From the NCBI RefSeq assembly GCF_001663375.1, contig NZ_LCTF01000002.1:1-64000 (forward strand): a DNA stretch of 64,000 nt, in the 5' to 3' direction. The notes under the pieces were generated by a model, which worked only from the letters and a program-made list of their open reading frames with translations, made no database searches and was not told the origin of the DNA. This stretch comes from Caldivirga sp. MU80. Its GTDB lineage: Archaea > Thermoproteota > Thermoprotei > Thermoproteales > Thermocladiaceae. Shown one piece after another: positions 43,868-53,220 of the stretch (positions are counted from its first letter, which is position 1; the number at the start of each line of letters is the position of its first letter). The translations under genes and the position numbers were made by a program.

Positions 43868-44594
43868 TTGAAGAGGGTCGGGTCACCAATGATTAAGAGG
43901 TGGAATCCGTGGCAAAGGGCTCAGCACATATTGGTGTTCATTACATTCGCCATCTGCGACTTCACGGGCTTCGTGACTTGGCTCGATATGAACCCATTAT
44001 GGAGGCAGGTGTACATAGAAAGCTTGGTGAGTTTTAGCGGGTCTCTGCCGTACTTCCTATGGCCATCATTCAGCGGTCCCTATCAATTAATCCTATATTC
44101 ACATAATTTCTGAAATAATAATGGGCTTCATCATGTTGTTGCGCTTTGGTTATTATGGAGCTGGGGTAATAGTTGACAAGATCAGGGGCTACAGCGTTCG
44201 GGAGAAATGGTTCCTTCTGCAAATATTCTCGCTGGTCTTTGTTAAGTACATGTTGCATAGGTCCATATGGTTAATCAATCCCAAGCATCCATTGCCAGAG
44301 TGGGTTCATAAGTACGACTCAGAGGAGCTGTTTGAGTACTGGGGCGAGTTTGCCGGTAGTATCATCATAAGTGTTACCGGCGTATTAATGGCGTTTTGGA
44401 GCCCATCAGTTGATGCCGACTTGGCGTTTATATTTCATACTAGGGAGGCGATACTTGCAGTTATGTTTTTGCTACTAGTCCACATGGCGTATACGCATCT
44501 CAGCCCAATAATATTCCCATATAACGAGGTATTCCACAGCGGTAAGAGCAGCTTGACGTGGTTAAGGAGCACTCAAGGTGGTACGAGCAATTAA
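43868..44594 (+). pseudogene. Broken cytochrome b gene (formate dehydrogenase gamma/hydrogenase cytochrome type)
   Basis: Two frames, 43868-44113 and 44121-44594, together make a di-heme membrane cytochrome: KRWNPWQRAQHILVFITFAICDFTGF (first heme His), then GAGVIVDKIRGYSVREKWF, HKYDSEELFEYWGEFAG and FIFHTREAILAVMFLLLVHMAYTHL (His ligands). The frame changes near 44110. A stop at 44113 and an upstream disrupted region indicate decay. An intact version would pass electrons from a hydrogenase or sulfur enzyme to quinone. It lies directly upstream of the hyp genes. Confidence 0.65.
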
Positions 44595-44736
44595 AGAGGG
44601 AAGGCGTTGTGAAGGAGGATGAGTCAAAGTAAACCTGGTTGTTGAGAATTCACGTTTTAAAACCCTGTTATTATCGCTATTTATTATCACTATGAATAAT
44701 AAAAAAGTATTTTAACACGGTTCATATAAGCATGGT

Positions 44737-46029
44737 GTGGTTAATCAATTAACTAATAACCAAGCACGCCTAAACGGCGTCTGTCTTCCTCAACAGAGTA
44801 TTGATTGTTGGAATTGCCCCGTGATTAAGGATAGGATTAACGTGGCTGAGTTAATCTTCAGGAGGAACATTGCCATAACCAGGAGACTGAGGGAGTACAT
44901 ATTCAAGTTCTCCGATATACTAAGACGGAGCTATGGTGAGGATTACGTGTTCAAGATAATGGACTTCTGCGGTACCCATGAGTGGACTATAGTTCACTTT
45001 GGCATTAGATCCCTAGTACCCAACAATGTGGAGCTTGTGGCAGGACCTGGTTGTCCTGTATGCGTCACTCCATCATACTACATAGAGCAGACGATTAAGT
45101 TAGCGCTGGAGGGCGTGGTTGTGTATACGTATGGCGATGTGTTTAGGTTACCGGCTCTTAAGCCCGTAAATGACGCCCGCAGCCTTGCAGAGGCTAAGGC
45201 ATTGGGTGCCGATGTTAGGATAGTGCATAGCATAGTCCATGCAGCCATTGACGCTGGGAAACATGGTAAGGATTCCGTGTTCGTGGGAATAGGCTTTGAA
45301 ACCGTTGCGCCTGGTTACGCAGAAGCTGCGTTAAAGAACCTACTGCCGAGCAATCTTAAGTTAATGAGCCTGGTAAAACTAACGCCACCTGCTGCCTTCT
45401 ATTCACTCGACATACTTAGAGAGAAGCCCAATGATTGCCCCGTCATGGGCGTCATAGCACCAGGCCATGTCTCAACAATAATAGGTGGCAAGGCCTGGAC
45501 ACCGATAGTTGAGAACTACGGTATACCAGTGGTTGTGGCTGGTTTTGAACCTAACGATGTTTTGATGGCAATAGCGGAGATCCTTAGGCAATTGGCTAGG
45601 AATGATATTAGGGTGGTTATTGAGTACACAAGGGCTGTGAAATGGGAAGGCGATGTGAAGGCTCAATCCTCAATTAGGACCGTGTTCGAGACCGTGGACT
45701 CAGCATGGAGGGGTATTGGTTATATACCCAAGAGCGGCTTAGCCCTTAGGCCCATGTTTAGTAAATTCGATGCATTTGAGTACTTCGGTATAAAGGACTT
45801 AACGCCTGAAGAGTGGAGATACGACTTACCACCTGGTTGTAAGTGTGCCGAGGTCACCCTGGGTAAGGCTAAGCCGACGGATTGCCCACTGTTCATGAAG
45901 CAGTGCACATCAGATCACCCAGTTGGACCATGCATGGTCTCCATGGAGGGTGCCTGCGCCGTTTGGGCTAGGTTTGGTGGGGGTGGTTTATCGATGGAGA
46001 TAGCTAAAGACCTAGGCTTGGTGATGTGA
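44737..46029 (+). CDS. hypD: Hydrogenase maturation protein HypD
   Basis: A 430-residue HypD. Signature elements are present: MDFCGTHEWTI near residue 75 with the conserved Cys, AGPGCPVCVTP, GFETVAPG, and the C-terminal cysteine-rich cluster region (PPGCKCAEVTLG ... CPLFMKQC ... GPCMVSMEGAC). With HypC it builds the Fe(CN)2CO unit of [NiFe] hydrogenase. GTG start, with an AT-rich TATA-like box near 44700-44714. It leads the operon hypD-hypC-hypF-hypE. Confidence 0.95.
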   Translation: MVNQLTNNQARLNGVCLPQQSIDCWNCPVIKDRINVAELIFRRNIAITRRLREYIFKFSDILRRSYGEDYVFKIMDFCGTHEWTIVHFGIRSLVPNNVELVAGPGCPVCVTPSYYIEQTIKLALEGVVVYTYGDVFRLPALKPVNDARSLAEAKALGADVRIVHSIVHAAIDAGKHGKDSVFVGIGFETVAPGYAEAALKNLLPSNLKLMSLVKLTPPAAFYSLDILREKPNDCPVMGVIAPGHVSTIIGGKAWTPIVENYGIPVVVAGFEPNDVLMAIAEILRQLARNDIRVVIEYTRAVKWEGDVKAQSSIRTVFETVDSAWRGIGYIPKSGLALRPMFSKFDAFEYFGIKDLTPEEWRYDLPPGCKCAEVTLGKAKPTDCPLFMKQCTSDHPVGPCMVSMEGACAVWARFGGGGLSMEIAKDLGLVM

Positions 46030-46030
46030 C

Positions 46031-46384
46031 ATGTGTTGGGCTGTACCTGCCGTGGTCCTAGACATAGATGAAAAGAACTCCTTAGCCTACGTTGATATAG
46101 GCGACGGTATACCTAGGCCGGTGGTTATTGGTATAGCCAACGAGAGGGTGAACAGGGGTGACTTGGTCATGGTACATGCAGGCGTGATAATAACGAGGCT
46201 TGACCTAGATGCTATTAACCAATTCATTGAGGAGAAGAAGGAGTTAGCTAGGGAGTTGGCACTTATGGCTGGTGATGACCCTGAGAAGGCCGTTAGGGAG
46301 GTTGAGGAGGAGTTCGATAAGATATTTGAGATAGCCAGGAGGGCTAGGGAAGGAGAGAGGGGTGTTGTTAGGGAGATGTGGTGA
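46031..46384 (+). CDS. hypC: Hydrogenase maturation chaperone HypC
   Basis: A 117-residue HypC. The N-terminal MCWAVPA has the essential Cys2, followed by VGxGIxRPVxI-type strands and GDLVMVHAGVIIT. A C-terminal helical extension of about 35 charged residues is longer than in most HypC proteins. It starts one base after the hypD stop and overlaps the hypF start by 7 bases. Confidence 0.95.
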   Translation: MCWAVPAVVLDIDEKNSLAYVDIGDGIPRPVVIGIANERVNRGDLVMVHAGVIITRLDLDAINQFIEEKKELARELALMAGDDPEKAVREVEEEFDKIFEIARRAREGERGVVREMW

Positions 46385-47760
46385 GCGTGAGTTACATAGC
46401 TAAGAACATAAGGGTTGTGGGTATAGTACAGGGAGTTGGTTTCAGGCCATACGTTAAGTTATTGGCCGATAAATACGGGATCAAGGGTTTCGTTAGGAAC
46501 CTCGGCGGTGGTGAGGTTGAGATACACATCGAGGGTCCGGGGGACTCCGTAAATTCCTTCATAAACGAGTTCCTCACGAGCAGGCCCAGCGCCATATACA
46601 TTGAGGAGTATGAAATAACGGAGGCCAAACCCCTGGGGTATGGTGACTTCAAGATACTTGAGAGTAGGGTTGAGAGGAGCGCCATATCCATGATACCGCC
46701 TGACATGGCGATATGCGAGGACTGCCTCAGGGAGATTCTGGATAACAATAACCCCAGGAGGTATAGGTACCTATTCAACTCCTGCAGCTTCTGTGGACCT
46801 CGCTTCGCGGTGATTAAAGCATTACCATACGATAGGCACAATACCTCATGGAGTAGCTTTAGGATGTGCCCACATTGTGAGCGTGAGTACTGGGAGCCAG
46901 AGGTAGGTGGTATTAGGAGGTATTATTACCAGGGGTTGTCCTGCAAATACTGCGGTCCAGGGGTTAGATTACTAAGTATTGATGGTGAGCCCATAGGTAC
47001 TAGGGATATTATTCACGATACAGCGAAACTCATTGATGAGGGCTACATAGTGGCTGTTAAGGGTGTTGGTGGTTACCACATAGCTGCCCTAGCCTCATTG
47101 GACGATGTGGTACTTAAATTAAGAAGGCGAAAGAAGAGGCCGACACAGCCATTCGCGGTAATGGCGCTTGACCTAGATATTGCAGGGAGGCTCGTCGAAT
47201 TGAATGATAGTGCTAAGGATTTATTGAAATCGTCGCAAAGACCCATAGTCCTCCTACCTAAGAAGCCTGATACGCCAGTTTCAAAATACGTATCCCCAAA
47301 CCTGGATAAGGAAGGCGTATTCCTACCTTACACTGCACTCCATTACCTACTGCTCAGCGAGGTTGAAGATCACTTCCTAATAATGACCAGCGGTAATGTC
47401 CACGGGCACCCCATGTGCGCAAGCATCAATTGCGTGATGAATAAGTTGAGGGGGGTTGTTGATTACGTACTTGATCATGACCTGGAAATTGCGCATAGGG
47501 TCGATGACAGTGTTGTTAGGTTCACGGGGGATAAGGTCGTGATTCTCAGGAGGTCCAGGGGCTATGCACCAATGTGGGTTAGGATTCGTAGGAGACTGCG
47601 CAGGCCCATTATTGCATTTGGCGCAGACCTGCAGATGGCTGGTGCAGTTGCGGTTGAGGATAAGGTAATCCTCACGCAGTACATAGGTGACCTGGACGAG
47701 TACGAGACCCTTGAGGACCTGGACAGGGAACTTTTGGTTCATGAAGACTTACGGTATTAA
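46378..47760 (+). CDS. hypF: HypF, N-terminal part (acylphosphatase, zinc fingers, YrdC domain)
   Basis: 460 residues: acylphosphatase domain (GIVQGVGFRPYVKLLADKY), two zinc fingers (CEDC ... CSFC and CPHC ... CKYC), and a YrdC-like domain (AVKGVGGYHIAALAS). The C-terminal part carries the start of the Kae1-like carbamoyltransferase domain. The frame closes at 47760, but removing one T of the TTTT at 47732-47735 joins it directly to the next frame and gives a typical full HypF of about 770 residues. So this is a split gene by mutation, sequence error or real frameshifting. Confidence 0.88.
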   Translation: MVSVSYIAKNIRVVGIVQGVGFRPYVKLLADKYGIKGFVRNLGGGEVEIHIEGPGDSVNSFINEFLTSRPSAIYIEEYEITEAKPLGYGDFKILESRVERSAISMIPPDMAICEDCLREILDNNNPRRYRYLFNSCSFCGPRFAVIKALPYDRHNTSWSSFRMCPHCEREYWEPEVGGIRRYYYQGLSCKYCGPGVRLLSIDGEPIGTRDIIHDTAKLIDEGYIVAVKGVGGYHIAALASLDDVVLKLRRRKKRPTQPFAVMALDLDIAGRLVELNDSAKDLLKSSQRPIVLLPKKPDTPVSKYVSPNLDKEGVFLPYTALHYLLLSEVEDHFLIMTSGNVHGHPMCASINCVMNKLRGVVDYVLDHDLEIAHRVDDSVVRFTGDKVVILRRSRGYAPMWVRIRRRLRRPIIAFGADLQMAGAVAVEDKVILTQYIGDLDEYETLEDLDRELLVHEDLRY

Positions 47761-48706
47761 GGACCCATTATTAATGTGCGATGCTAACCCATCATACGCA
47801 TCAACGTGGTTATGCCATAGGTGGGCTGAGAAGTACGGACTGGATTACGTGAGTGTTTATCATCACCACGCGCATGCGTTGGCCACGGCTGCTGAGTGGG
47901 GCGAAGTTGAGCCTTTCGTTTCAATAGCAATTGACGGTGTGGGCTATGGATCAGATGGCATGGTTTGGGGTGGTGAGGTGCTTATTGTAGATGGCGATGA
48001 TTTCGTGAGATTCGGACACCTTAGGTACGTACCAATGTCAGGCGGTGATTTGGCATCAATGTACCCTGTGAGGATGGTTATCTCCTACCTATCCCAGTTC
48101 CTCAGTGATGGTGAGGTCCTCGATGCCGTGGGTAGGTTGGGCCTCACAACGAAGCTGCCAGGCGGTGAGTTGGAAGTTAGGGTTATTCTTAGGCAGTTAC
48201 GTAATTCATTAATGACGTCAAGCATTGGAAGGTTCCTGGACGCAGTATCGGCATTGCTCGGCTTAAGCACGTACAGGAGTTATGAGGGTGAGCCAGCAAT
48301 AGCTCTCGAAGCCCATGCCAGGGGTGGTTCATACATAGGCAATGGAGTTATTAGGGATGTCGTTGTGAGGGATGGTGGAGCTTACATAGTCGACACAGCG
48401 AGGCTCTTTAGGTGGGCCTATGAGGCTTTGATTAGTGGTGTTAGCACGAAGGATATAGCCTACACGGTTCAGTATGGTGTTGGTAAGGCTTTGGGAGATG
48501 TGGCGTGCATTGCAGCTAGGGAGGTTGGTAACCCAAGGATTTACCTGGCAGGTGGTGCTGCGGTTAATGATTATGTATATGCGGGCATAAACTCGGCAGT
48601 TAACAATTGCGGAGGTACCGTCGTGCTGCCACGTAAGGTGCCGCCTGGCGATGGTGGTATTGCACTAGGTCAAGCCTATTACGCGGCATTTAACAACAAT
48701 ATTTAA
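47741..48706 (+). CDS. hypF: HypF, C-terminal part (Kae1-like carbamoyltransferase domain)
   Basis: The carbamoyltransferase part: CDANPSYASTW, VYHHHAHALATAAEW (metal-binding His), DGVGYGSDGMVWGGE and YLAGGAAVNDYV. ATG 47741 overlaps the N-terminal frame by 20 bases and could serve as a real start if the two halves are separate subunits. The homology extends back past this ATG (ELWFMKTYGIK after removal of one T). HypF makes the carbamoyl donor for the cyanide ligands. Confidence 0.85.
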   Translation: MKTYGIKDPLLMCDANPSYASTWLCHRWAEKYGLDYVSVYHHHAHALATAAEWGEVEPFVSIAIDGVGYGSDGMVWGGEVLIVDGDDFVRFGHLRYVPMSGGDLASMYPVRMVISYLSQFLSDGEVLDAVGRLGLTTKLPGGELEVRVILRQLRNSLMTSSIGRFLDAVSALLGLSTYRSYEGEPAIALEAHARGGSYIGNGVIRDVVVRDGGAYIVDTARLFRWAYEALISGVSTKDIAYTVQYGVGKALGDVACIAAREVGNPRIYLAGGAAVNDYVYAGINSAVNNCGGTVVLPRKVPPGDGGIALGQAYYAAFNNNI

Positions 48707-48726
48707 AATTCGGCACTAAATAATCA

Positions 48727-49788
48727 ATGGACATGGAGTTTGATAAGTACATCAGGCTTGCCCATGGGTCTGGTGGTGTCGAAACCTCGGCAATCCTTGA
48801 AAAATTAATTTTCAGTAGGGTAGAGGAATCGCTTAAGAGAGTTGGTAATGGCGTTGGTATAGACTTCCCAGACGATGCTGCCGCCATACCGCTACCAAGC
48901 GGTGATTACTTAATAGTGACCATAGACGCCTACACCGTAAACCCACCCTTCTTCCCAGGAGGGGATATTGGCGTGCTGGCGGCATCCGGTTCAATAAATG
49001 ATGTACTCATGATGGGCGGAAAACCCTTGGCGATGCTGGACTCGGTGGTTGTTGAGGAGGGATTCCCCATGGATGACCTATCGAAAATCATCGACTCATT
49101 TATAGACATACTTAAAAAAGAGGGTATAGCACTCATTGGTGGTGACTTTAAAGTAATGCCCAAGGGGCAACTGGATAAAATAGTTATTACTACCGTTGGT
49201 ATCGGATTAGCGAAGAAACCCATTGTTGATGTGCCGAGGGTTGGCGATAAAATCATAGTTAGTGATTACGTAGGCGACCATGGCGCGGTGATCCTGGCGT
49301 ACCAATTAGGTAGTGATGTGTCGACAGAGCTCCTTGAGAAGTCAAGGTTGAGGAGCGATGTTAGGCCCTTGACAAAGCTCATGTTACCATTAATCGAAAA
49401 GTATGGTGATTACATACACGCAGCTAGGGACCCGACCAGGGGTGGCCTGTCGATGGTCCTTAATGATTGGGCCAAAGCAAGTAATGCCATAATTGTGGTT
49501 GATGAATCTGCAATACCGGTACGCCCAGAGGTCTCATTCTTCGCAGGTATGCTCGGCATAGACCCCTTATACCTAGCCAGTGAGGGTGTCGCGGTCCTAG
49601 CGGTTGATCCACAGGTAGCGGATGAAGTAATGGCGTATATGCATTCACTGGGCTTTGTTAACGCCAGAATCATCGGTGAGGTTAGGAAGAGTGAGAAGTA
49701 CAGTGGGTATGTCCTTATGAGGACAGTGTCAGGCGGATTTAGAATACTTGAACCGCCAAGAGGTGACTTAGTGCCGAGAATTTGCTAG
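48727..49788 (+). CDS. hypE: Hydrogenase maturation protein HypE
   Basis: A 353-residue PurM-like HypE that dehydrates the thiocarbamate on its C-terminal Cys to cyanide. The C-terminus is the conserved PRIC, with Cys353 last. The N-terminus has the HGSGG motif and FPDDAAAIPL for ATP binding. It starts 20 bases after hypF and ends convergent with the protease gene, overlapping its end by 21 bases. Confidence 0.95.
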   Translation: MDMEFDKYIRLAHGSGGVETSAILEKLIFSRVEESLKRVGNGVGIDFPDDAAAIPLPSGDYLIVTIDAYTVNPPFFPGGDIGVLAASGSINDVLMMGGKPLAMLDSVVVEEGFPMDDLSKIIDSFIDILKKEGIALIGGDFKVMPKGQLDKIVITTVGIGLAKKPIVDVPRVGDKIIVSDYVGDHGAVILAYQLGSDVSTELLEKSRLRSDVRPLTKLMLPLIEKYGDYIHAARDPTRGGLSMVLNDWAKASNAIIVVDESAIPVRPEVSFFAGMLGIDPLYLASEGVAVLAVDPQVADEVMAYMHSLGFVNARIIGEVRKSEKYSGYVLMRTVSGGFRILEPPRGDLVPRIC

Positions 49789-50259
49789 CATATTTTGAGA
49801 AAAATGAACTATTAAATCGAATACTTTATTAGTTATATAGTCAAGCTTTTTCTTTAATTTCTCAGATAAATCACTAGATAACGTTACTAAATCTCTTATT
49901 CCTATACCAATAATTATTATCTCCTTAGGTGGACCTAAATTATACATCTTAGCAATATCTAGTAAATCTCTTAAACTCAATGTATGTGGCGCCTTAATAC
50001 TATTCCCATAGTAACTATTTAAACTTAATATTAGCACCTCGCCCCAAAGTTCATCATTATCGACATACACACTATCAACAATAATCAGTAAATCAACTCC
50101 AATAATTAAATCTAGGAGGTTTATTCCAATCCTTTCAGTTATCACAACTTCTAAACCTAAGGATTCAAGATTCTCCCTTAATCTTTCTCCAACTAAAAGC
50201 CCTATTTTATCCTCTAAAAATAAACTATTTCCCAAAAAAATGACTCTTATCTTTTGCAT
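49768..50259 (-). CDS. [NiFe] hydrogenase maturation protease (HycI/HyaD type)
   Basis: A protein of about 163 residues of the hydrogenase maturation endopeptidase family. The metal-binding Glu/Asp lie in FLGNSLFLEDKIG at the N-terminus, the second Asp in IIVDSVYVD, and the His in the APHTLSLRDLL element. It removes the C-terminal peptide of the large subunit after nickel insertion. ATG 50259 is preferred over a start at 50301, which would overlap the large subunit. The last gene of the hdr-hydrogenase operon. Confidence 0.85.
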   Translation of the reverse strand: MQKIRVIFLGNSLFLEDKIGLLVGERLRENLESLGLEVVITERIGINLLDLIIGVDLLIIVDSVYVDNDELWGEVLILSLNSYYGNSIKAPHTLSLRDLLDIAKMYNLGPPKEIIIIGIGIRDLVTLSSDLSEKLKKKLDYITNKVFDLIVHFSQNMLANSRH

Positions 50260-50285
50260 ATTTTTGAAGAGAAAGAAGATTATTT

Positions 50286-51791
50286 TTAATCGATGTTGCA
50301 CGCTGTGGTAAAATTAGCATCAAGATATTTCTTACCTAAGTAACCACCTTTGGAATCGTAGAACTCTGCAACGAGCTTTAGCCCCCCGGGCCATGCATGT
50401 GTAGCGCATGCAAAGCATGGATCGTAAGCTCTAAATGCAATCTCAACCATATTAAGCATACCCTCTGAAATCTCGGTGCCTCTTACGAACATCTTAGCTG
50501 CTTTGTCAATATCTAAGCTTATCCTTGCGGCGTTGAACTGCGTAGCCACTAGTAAGTTAGCCTTCGTTAAAATACCCCTTTCATCACTCTCATAATGATG
50601 TATTAAGGTTCCTCTTGGTGCCTCGACTGCGCCAATGCCGATTGGCCCCGGTGTTTTAGTTGGTATGTTTAAGACCTCCTTGGATAGTATGTCTGGGTCT
50701 TCGAGTAATTCCTTTATTCTTTCCGCAGAGTAAATCATCTCTATCGCCCTAGCCCAATGCATAGCTAATGTGTAATGCACAGGTTTTTCTCCCATAAATT
50801 TAATCATCTCTTCAAACGCTTCCTGAGCCCTTGGTGTTGGCATAGAGTCTGAAACATTAAGTCTTGCCAACGGTGCTACACAAAGCACACCACTATCTAT
50901 ACCATCCTTAAAGCCGCGCCATCCAATAGTCTTAAAATACGGGAATTTAACGTACGTCCATGGTTCTACGTGTTCGGCAATATAGTTCAGGTAATCATGC
51001 GCATCAAACTTCGCAACTTCACGTCCCTTAGGATCTACAATCCTTATCTTTCCATCATAAAAGTTCAGTCTATTCTTATCATCAACTATACCCATGTAGT
51101 AAGTCTCTTCCCTATAGATATCACTCTTTAGATATTTTGCTACTTCATTATTTGTTTCTATAATTTTCTTAAATACATTCTCTGTCGTAACGGCTAACCA
51201 AAGTGCCTGATCAATAATTTCCTTAAGTTCCTTAACTACATCCTCGCTCAACGGTTTAGAAATACCACCGGGCCTACCGAAAGTTGGATGAACGACCTTA
51301 CCCATTATTTCTTCATTGATTAATCGTAATTTCCTTCTTACGGAAATAATCTTAAGCCCTAAATCGCCAACCTTCTTTAATACACCTAGTATATTTCTTT
51401 CTTCCTTAGGTGCCGTGGGTCCTACAATAAAGTCTGGCCCGGCTAATACGTAGAAGTGTAATGCGTGATCCTCAAGCATGAATATGTTATATACTAACTC
51501 ACGTATTTTCTTAGCCGCAGGCGGTGGTTCGGCATGGAATAAATCATCGAGTGCTTTTGTTGATGCCATGTGATGAGCTGTTGGGCATACACCGCATATC
51601 CTAGGCGTTATAATATTCGCATCCTCTGCCATTCTACCTTCAAGGAATTTCTCGAAACCTCTCAGTTCAGGTATTTGGAGATATGCCTTAATGACATTCT
51701 TGTTTTCGTCAAGCACGACTATGATCTTACCATGGCCCTCGAGTCTTGTTATTGGATCAATAATTATCTTTTCGAACCTTGCTGGCTTCAT
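50286..51791 (-). CDS. [NiFe] hydrogenase large (catalytic) subunit, Mvh/group 3 type
   Basis: A 501-residue large subunit. N-terminal nickel ligands are in RICGVCPTAHH (about 62-72) and C-terminal ones in DPCFACATHAWP (about 455-466). A peptide of about 30 residues after the ATH is the expected cleavage product of the maturation protease. The sequence resembles group 3c, F420-non-reducing (Mvh-like) enzymes. It overlaps the small subunit gene by four bases (ATGA). Works with MvhD and Hdr subunits. Confidence 0.93.
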   Translation of the reverse strand: MKPARFEKIIIDPITRLEGHGKIIVVLDENKNVIKAYLQIPELRGFEKFLEGRMAEDANIITPRICGVCPTAHHMASTKALDDLFHAEPPPAAKKIRELVYNIFMLEDHALHFYVLAGPDFIVGPTAPKEERNILGVLKKVGDLGLKIISVRRKLRLINEEIMGKVVHPTFGRPGGISKPLSEDVVKELKEIIDQALWLAVTTENVFKKIIETNNEVAKYLKSDIYREETYYMGIVDDKNRLNFYDGKIRIVDPKGREVAKFDAHDYLNYIAEHVEPWTYVKFPYFKTIGWRGFKDGIDSGVLCVAPLARLNVSDSMPTPRAQEAFEEMIKFMGEKPVHYTLAMHWARAIEMIYSAERIKELLEDPDILSKEVLNIPTKTPGPIGIGAVEAPRGTLIHHYESDERGILTKANLLVATQFNAARISLDIDKAAKMFVRGTEISEGMLNMVEIAFRAYDPCFACATHAWPGGLKLVAEFYDSKGGYLGKKYLDANFTTACNID

Positions 51792-52774
51792 TTGTGTTCA
51801 CCCCTTTTCAGATTAACTTTTAGTCTTGATGCTGGTAGCGTAAATTTATGGACAAGGCCTGCGGGATCCGGTATACCGTTATCTAAGGCTTTCTTTATCT
51901 CGTTTTCATCATTTAAATCTAAAATGCTTGCTATAAATGAGATTGCCTTAGCCCCATAATCAATGTGCTTATCTAACGGTCCATAACAACCTATACAGGG
52001 TGATCCAACCCTTGGACACTTGGCATTACAGCCACCTCTAGTAACTGGGCCTAGGCAGGGTATTCCCTGCACTAATAAGCACTTGCTTGGATCTATCTTC
52101 GTATTGTAAATTCTTCTGATCTCTTTTATAAGGACTTTATCAGGTTTTGTCTTATTTAGAGGGCATTCCTCACATAAAGCCCTCGTCGAAGCGCCAATCA
52201 CTGACTTCCTTGGGGGTAGATTCCCGCTTAGTAGCGTCTCTAACGCCTTTAAAAATGTCTCTGGGGTTGGTGGGCATCCAGGTATATAATAATCAACATC
52301 GATGACGGCATCGAGAGGTAAAAGCATTGGCAACACCTCGGTTAATTCTATCTCCATACCCTCATTAGTTACGCTTTTAGGCCTTGGCATAACTCCTTTT
52401 TCCTGGAGTGTAGGCACTTCTGAGTAAACTCTAGAAAGTACTTCATTAATGTCGTAAAGGTTCGCAAGTCCTGGTATTCCTCCCCAGGAGGCACAGCTAC
52501 CATAAGCAATAACGATCTTTGATTTCCTTCTGAGAAGCTTCACCATCTCCACGTGCTCCTTCAATCTCACACCACCATTTATAACAGCCACATCGATTGA
52601 TTCGTCAGGTAGTTTCTCAACATCTTCTTTCTTAAAGTCCATGGCTACGGGCCAAAAAACTATTTCCAGGTTACTAATAATGTCTATCTTATCGCTAATA
52701 GCGTCGACTTGTGACTCCTCGCAACCACCGCAGCTTGCGAGCCAGTACAGAGCTACACGTACCTTCGGGCTCAT
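51788..52774 (-). CDS. [NiFe] hydrogenase small subunit (MvhG-like)
   Basis: A 328-residue small subunit. The proximal cluster ligands are in WLASCGGCEESQVDA near the start (CxxC), then GSCASWGG and PGCPPTPE. More cysteines (CEECPLNKT, CLLQGIPCLGPVTRGGCNAKCP, CIGCYGP) bind the medial and distal clusters. No twin-arginine signal is present, so the enzyme is cytosolic. Overlaps its neighbours by 4 bases on each side. Confidence 0.93.
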   Translation of the reverse strand: MSPKVRVALYWLASCGGCEESQVDAISDKIDIISNLEIVFWPVAMDFKKEDVEKLPDESIDVAVINGGVRLKEHVEMVKLLRRKSKIVIAYGSCASWGGIPGLANLYDINEVLSRVYSEVPTLQEKGVMPRPKSVTNEGMEIELTEVLPMLLPLDAVIDVDYYIPGCPPTPETFLKALETLLSGNLPPRKSVIGASTRALCEECPLNKTKPDKVLIKEIRRIYNTKIDPSKCLLVQGIPCLGPVTRGGCNAKCPRVGSPCIGCYGPLDKHIDYGAKAISFIASILDLNDENEIKKALDNGIPDPAGLVHKFTLPASRLKVNLKRGEHK

Positions 52775-53220
52775 TTAACCACCTCTTCCATAATCTTACG
52801 TACATAATCAAGACGTGGCTTTAAAGGACCGAGTTTTCTTAGTTTCTCGACTGTGTCGGTTGTGATTTCAACGAATTTCCTAGCCTCCGAGGCAGATATC
52901 CACTCTAGTCTAAGTCTCTCTGGTTCTATTCCTAGCTGCTCTAATAACTTCCTTAATAATAACATCCTTCTTAATGCTTTGTAATTACCTTCCATGTAAT
53001 GGCAATCACCAGGGTGGCAACCCGACACTATGACACCATCAGCACCCTGCGCAAAGGCCTCCATTATGAACTGCGGATCGACTCTGCCCGAGCACATAAC
53101 CCTAACTATCCTGATGTTATGTGGTGTCTTCATTCTACTGGTGCCGGCTAGGTCCGCGGCAGCGTAGCTGCACCAATTACATGTAAACATCAGTACCTTA
53201 GGTTCGTATTCGCTACTCAT
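52771..53220 (-). CDS. mvhD: MvhD-like electron-transfer subunit
   Basis: A 149-residue MvhD/HdrA-linked [2Fe-2S] protein: FTCNWCSYAAADLAGTSR near the start, then RVMCSGRVDPQFIMEAF, GVIVSGCHPGDCHY and a C-terminal helix. MvhD bridges the hydrogenase and HdrA in methanogens. In QmoB the same domain is fused to HdrA; here it is separate. Overlaps hdrA and hydrogenase genes. Confidence 0.92.
   Translation of the reverse strand: MSSEYEPKVLMFTCNWCSYAAADLAGTSRMKTPHNIRIVRVMCSGRVDPQFIMEAFAQGADGVIVSGCHPGDCHYMEGNYKALRRMLLLRKLLEQLGIEPERLRLEWISASEARKFVEITTDTVEKLRKLGPLKPRLDYVRKIMEEVVK

Noticed and set aside
50630-50670. gccccggtg, looking like the start of the missing tRNA-Glu 5' half
   Set aside because: It lies inside the conserved coding sequence of the hydrogenase large subunit and no D-arm follows.
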